A stretch of DNA of 64,000 nucleotides from JAEUTH01 sp044230205 (lineage in GTDB: Bacteria; Bacteroidota; Bacteroidia; AKYH767-A; OLB10). The notes under the pieces are model-generated. The model did no database searches. It was not told the DNA's origin and saw only the letters and a list, made by a program, of their open reading frames with translations. Shown piece by piece: positions 61,220 to 64,000 of this stretch. Both the position numbers and the translations under genes were made by a program. The stretch lies in contig JBGARN010000003.1 of the NCBI GenBank assembly GCA_044230205.1, positions 1-64,000 on the forward strand. Reading direction: 5' to 3'. How positions within the stretch are numbered: position 1 is the first letter of the stretch; every line of letters begins with the position of its first letter.

Positions 61220-62905
61220 ATGAAAACTATAAAAATATTTATTGCCTCGTCTTCTGAGCTTAAGAGCGACCGTGATGAGTTTAGGATGTTTATCAGCAAA
61301 GAAAATGACCGACTGCATACTCAGGGAATATATCTTGAGATTGTACAATGGGAAAATTTTCTGGATGCTATTTCTGATACACGTCTGCAGGATGAATATA
61401 ACAATGCAATACGCGAGTGTGATATAGTACTCTGTTTGTTTTTTACTAAAGTCGGAAAATTTTCCGCTGAAGAATTTGACACTGCGTACCAGGTTTTTAA
61501 GGATAAAGGAAAACCTAAAATCTGGACTTATTTTAAAAATGCACAAATCAATACGGGTTCAATAACCGATGAAATCAATACGTTGCTTGCATTTAAAAAG
61601 AAGATTGGCGACCTGGGACATTTTTATACAGAATACACCAATATTGATAATCTTATAAATAAGTACCGCAGCCAACTCGATAAATTTCTACCAATGTATC
61701 AGGGTGCAGTAATCACTAATGATGCAACGATTAATGAGAATAAGCTGCCTGTAAAAAACACTTTTAATGAAGTGCTTACTGCCAGGTTAATTGAAGCCAT
61801 CAAACCTTATAACAGAAACGCAAACGATTTTTTAAGCTTAAACAGTAACTGGCAAAGCAGTGCCGATTTAATTAAACAGGCCATGCAGCTGATCATTTCC
61901 GGATACGTTGGTATCATTGGTTTACGGTTAAGTAAATTAAGAACTATTGGTTTAGAAGATTATTCTGAGAGTAAGATGAAACGTTACCTCGAAAACTGCC
62001 AGCTTACTGTTAAACATGCATTGCAACTTGTTTGCTATACGCTTGTTTCAAGTTTATGGGATCAGCAGAAAAAAAACAGCCGCCAACTTTCACAGGCACA
62101 CATAAATATTCTTAATAAGTTTTTTAAAAAGACAGTCGAAGAGTCTGTATCAGAATATGCTGAATTATTAAAAACACTTTTAGATATTTTTTCTGAAACT
62201 AAATTTGAATTGCCTGTTCATCAGTTGAATCAACTTCAACAACAGCTAAATTCTGATAGTGCTTTTATGCAAGCATGCACACGCTTAACTAATCTGAGTG
62301 AAAAATTAACATCGGGAGTTTATACTTTGGATGATTGTTCACAAGCGGAAAATGACGTAGTGATTGTTTTAGAGCATTTCAGTTTTTTGGCAGAGTATAA
62401 ATTAATTTCAATTAAAGACATTGATTATGCCATGAAAAGAAATGATAGCGAAGGAATTTACCTGCACAATTACACTTTATTGGATGGCGAAAGCAAGGCC
62501 AACAACAGCCAAACAAAAGTGAGGATAGAAAATACACCTGTAATTTCTTATTCGGTGTTACTGTGCAAAGGTAACCTGCGTCAAAATATCAACCTCGATC
62601 CTTTTATTATTGATTACAATTCTCTGGCATTAACAGGCGGTTCAAAAGTTTGCATCTTTTCTTGCTGTGGTACGGCTAAGGACAAGGTTTTGAATTACAG
62701 TTTTATTGAGGATAACAGTATTATGCCCATACGGAAATCAAATAACGCAAAGCCCGATGAAAAGGATACAGTGGCTGTGAACAGTTGGCTATCAATTGAA
62801 GGAAACAAGAAGGATATGAATCTTGACAATGTGATTAAGTTGTTTGAAGATGCTCAAAAATCATTAACGGGTTTGGAAGAAAACATAATACAGGATGAAC
62901 TATAA
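61220..62905 (+). CDS. DUF4062/TIR-like protein of a predicted conflict system
   Basis: A 561-residue cytosolic protein. Residues 1-155 match the DUF4062/TIR-like Rossmannoid fold: MKTIKIFIASSSELKSDRDE (first strand and Ser-rich loop), QDEYNNAIRECDIVLCLFFT, and KVGKFSAEEFDTAYQVFKDK. Glu85, after FSAE, occupies the place of the catalytic Glu of TIR NADases; that equivalence is inference. Residues about 185-400 are helical and 415-520 beta-rich, with no recognised family. It is 30 nt upstream of a STAND ATPase gene. DUF4062 domains are common N-terminal modules in such systems. Confidence 0.8.
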   Translation: MKTIKIFIASSSELKSDRDEFRMFISKENDRLHTQGIYLEIVQWENFLDAISDTRLQDEYNNAIRECDIVLCLFFTKVGKFSAEEFDTAYQVFKDKGKPKIWTYFKNAQINTGSITDEINTLLAFKKKIGDLGHFYTEYTNIDNLINKYRSQLDKFLPMYQGAVITNDATINENKLPVKNTFNEVLTARLIEAIKPYNRNANDFLSLNSNWQSSADLIKQAMQLIISGYVGIIGLRLSKLRTIGLEDYSESKMKRYLENCQLTVKHALQLVCYTLVSSLWDQQKKNSRQLSQAHINILNKFFKKTVEESVSEYAELLKTLLDIFSETKFELPVHQLNQLQQQLNSDSAFMQACTRLTNLSEKLTSGVYTLDDCSQAENDVVIVLEHFSFLAEYKLISIKDIDYAMKRNDSEGIYLHNYTLLDGESKANNSQTKVRIENTPVISYSVLLCKGNLRQNINLDPFIIDYNSLALTGGSKVCIFSCCGTAKDKVLNYSFIEDNSIMPIRKSNNAKPDEKDTVAVNSWLSIEGNKKDMNLDNVIKLFEDAQKSLTGLEENIIQDEL

Positions 62906-62935
62906 ATTCATTTTCATTTCGAAAATATAAACAGT

Positions 62936-64000
62936 ATGAAATCAAAGTATCCATTTAAGTTTCTGAATTCGTATGGCAGGGACGACACCAATATTTTTTT
63001 CGGTCGCGATGAGGAAATAAATGAGCTGTATGAAATGGTTTTTCAATCTTCGGTGATATTGGTTTATGGTGCATCTGGAACCGGAAAAACAAGTTTGATC
63101 GACTGCGGGCTTGCAGGAAAATTTCAACCACACGACTGGCTGGCATTAATGATTCGCAGAGGTGCCAATATAAATGACTCGTTGCAAAAAGTTTTAGATG
63201 GCCAGGGCGGACAAACTTCTACTACTGCAATCGATACCAGCTATCAGGATGAATGGTCAGATAGTTCTGTCATCAGCACAAAAGAATTAACTGAAATCGG
63301 AAAGTCGTTAAAAGCTGTTTACGAAAAATCATTCCGGCCTATATATTTAATCTTCGATCAGTTTGAAGAGTTGTTTATTCTTGGAACTGCCAATGAACAG
63401 GCAACATTTTTAAAAACCGTGCAGGACATCTTGCAATCGGACCAGCCGGTAAAACTTATTTTTGTTATACGTGAAGAGTACCTGGGTTATTTATTTGAAT
63501 TTGAAAGAGCTGTTCCGCAACTGATGCGAAAAAAATTGCGCATCGAGCCCATGAATTTCGAAAAAGTAAAACAGGTAATCATTGGTGCATCGTCCTATGA
63601 AAATTCTAATGTTAAACTTAAACCCGGAGAAGAAGATCAAATAGCAAAAGGAATATTTGACAAAATAAAGGGCAAAGGAAAATCATTAACGATACAATTA
63701 CCTTTTCTGCAGGTTTTTCTCGATAAGTTTTATCTGAAAGTAACAGGAGATGAAACCCGTATGGCTGAGGCGGTTTTTACCATACAGGATTTAAATGAGA
63801 TGGGTGAAATTGGCGATATACTCATCAACTTTCTTGATGAGCAGGTGACCAGCATCGCTAAAAATTTAAAAACTAAATTTCCTGAACTAACACCTGAATT
63901 AATCTGGAGAATGCTTTCACCCTTTTCAACCATTGAAGGCACCAAAGAGCCCATAAGCAAACAAGGTTTAGGAGAAAGGCTAAAAGGAGTTGACACTAAA
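62936..64000 (+). CDS. STAND-type (nSTAND1-like) ATPase, truncated by window end
   Basis: 355 codons are present with no stop before the window ends. The N-terminus has MKSKYPFKFLNSYGRDDTNI then FFGRDEEINELYEMVFQSS, a recurring leader of nSTAND1 proteins. Walker A is GASGTGKTSLID (Lys51/Thr52), Walker B is IYLIFDQFEELF (Asp141), and the sensor-like arginine is in FVIREEYLGYLFEFE (Arg179). These ATPases act as switches, usually with a repeat-rich C-terminal sensor beyond the NTPase. That part lies outside the window. Start ATG 62936 is the only one that preserves the leader. It probably forms an operon with the DUF4062-like gene. Confidence 0.88.
   Translation, partial: MKSKYPFKFLNSYGRDDTNIFFGRDEEINELYEMVFQSSVILVYGASGTGKTSLIDCGLAGKFQPHDWLALMIRRGANINDSLQKVLDGQGGQTSTTAIDTSYQDEWSDSSVISTKELTEIGKSLKAVYEKSFRPIYLIFDQFEELFILGTANEQATFLKTVQDILQSDQPVKLIFVIREEYLGYLFEFERAVPQLMRKKLRIEPMNFEKVKQVIIGASSYENSNVKLKPGEEDQIAKGIFDKIKGKGKSLTIQLPFLQVFLDKFYLKVTGDETRMAEAVFTIQDLNEMGEIGDILINFLDEQVTSIAKNLKTKFPELTPELIWRMLSPFSTIEGTKEPISKQGLGERLKGVDTK

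Overview
The window reads as chromosome of a Bacteroidota (Bacteroidetes) bacterium of moderate to low GC. The evidence is the L36 form that lacks zinc ligands, a long Ala/Lys-rich tail on L17, many secreted proteins with C-terminal type IX secretion (T9SS) sorting domains ('YPNP' motifs), LytS/LytTR-type two-component genes, a TonB-dependent receptor with a carboxypeptidase-regulatory-like N-terminus, and intergenic repeats of a kind common in this phylum. I cannot place it to genus. No tRNA, rRNA, CRISPR array or prophage was seen.

Layout. 1-7525 is the distal part of the ribosomal protein super-operon: rplR-rpsE-rpmD-rplO-secY-map-infA-rpmJ-rpsM-rpsK-rpsD-rpoA-rplQ, all on the plus strand and closed by a hairpin terminator. 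7526-24490 is mixed. It holds folK with a membrane glycosyltransferase-like gene, sppA, T9SS cargo, an outer-membrane protein, a GH3-family adenylating enzyme coupled to a propeller protein, a REP-associated tyrosine transposase (RAYT) bracketed by its palindromes, a deoxynucleoside kinase, and an ECF sigma factor with a small membrane partner. 24696-37025 is dominated by export and surface biology: a tricorn-like protease, a large PKD/SdrD-B adhesin-like protein, a sulfatase and propeller-type T9SS proteins, plus a GNAT and a Cys/Met PLP enzyme. 37336-57466 is mostly metabolism and regulation: APC permease, glyoxalase-like protein, fatty acid desaturase, TonB receptor, TPR histidine kinase, EamA transporter, LuxE-like enzyme, nadB, Nfu scaffold, rRNA methyltransferase, a second ECF sigma factor, an SDR plus 5-alpha-reductase-like pair, threonine aldolase, and a LytS/LytTR pair. 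57706-60532 holds two more T9SS cargo proteins.

The right edge (61220-64000) is the most unusual part. A DUF4062/TIR-like protein is followed after 30 nt by a STAND-type ATPase (nSTAND1-like) that runs off the window. This is the architecture of predicted NTP-dependent conflict or immune systems, in which a sensor/effector is paired with a signal-transducing ATPase. Its C-terminal sensor half is not visible here.

Two further themes cut across the window. First, several short repeat families sit between genes and also inside reading frames, in register, where they add peptides: a heptamer CCTCAAA tract, a 28-nt GTCATTGCGAGG-type element, and RAYT-linked palindromes. Second, three secreted-protein genes (12249-14158, 28226-30722, 32762-34799) are each split by one small frameshift that is not in a homopolymer. 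They are either decaying genes or assembly errors.
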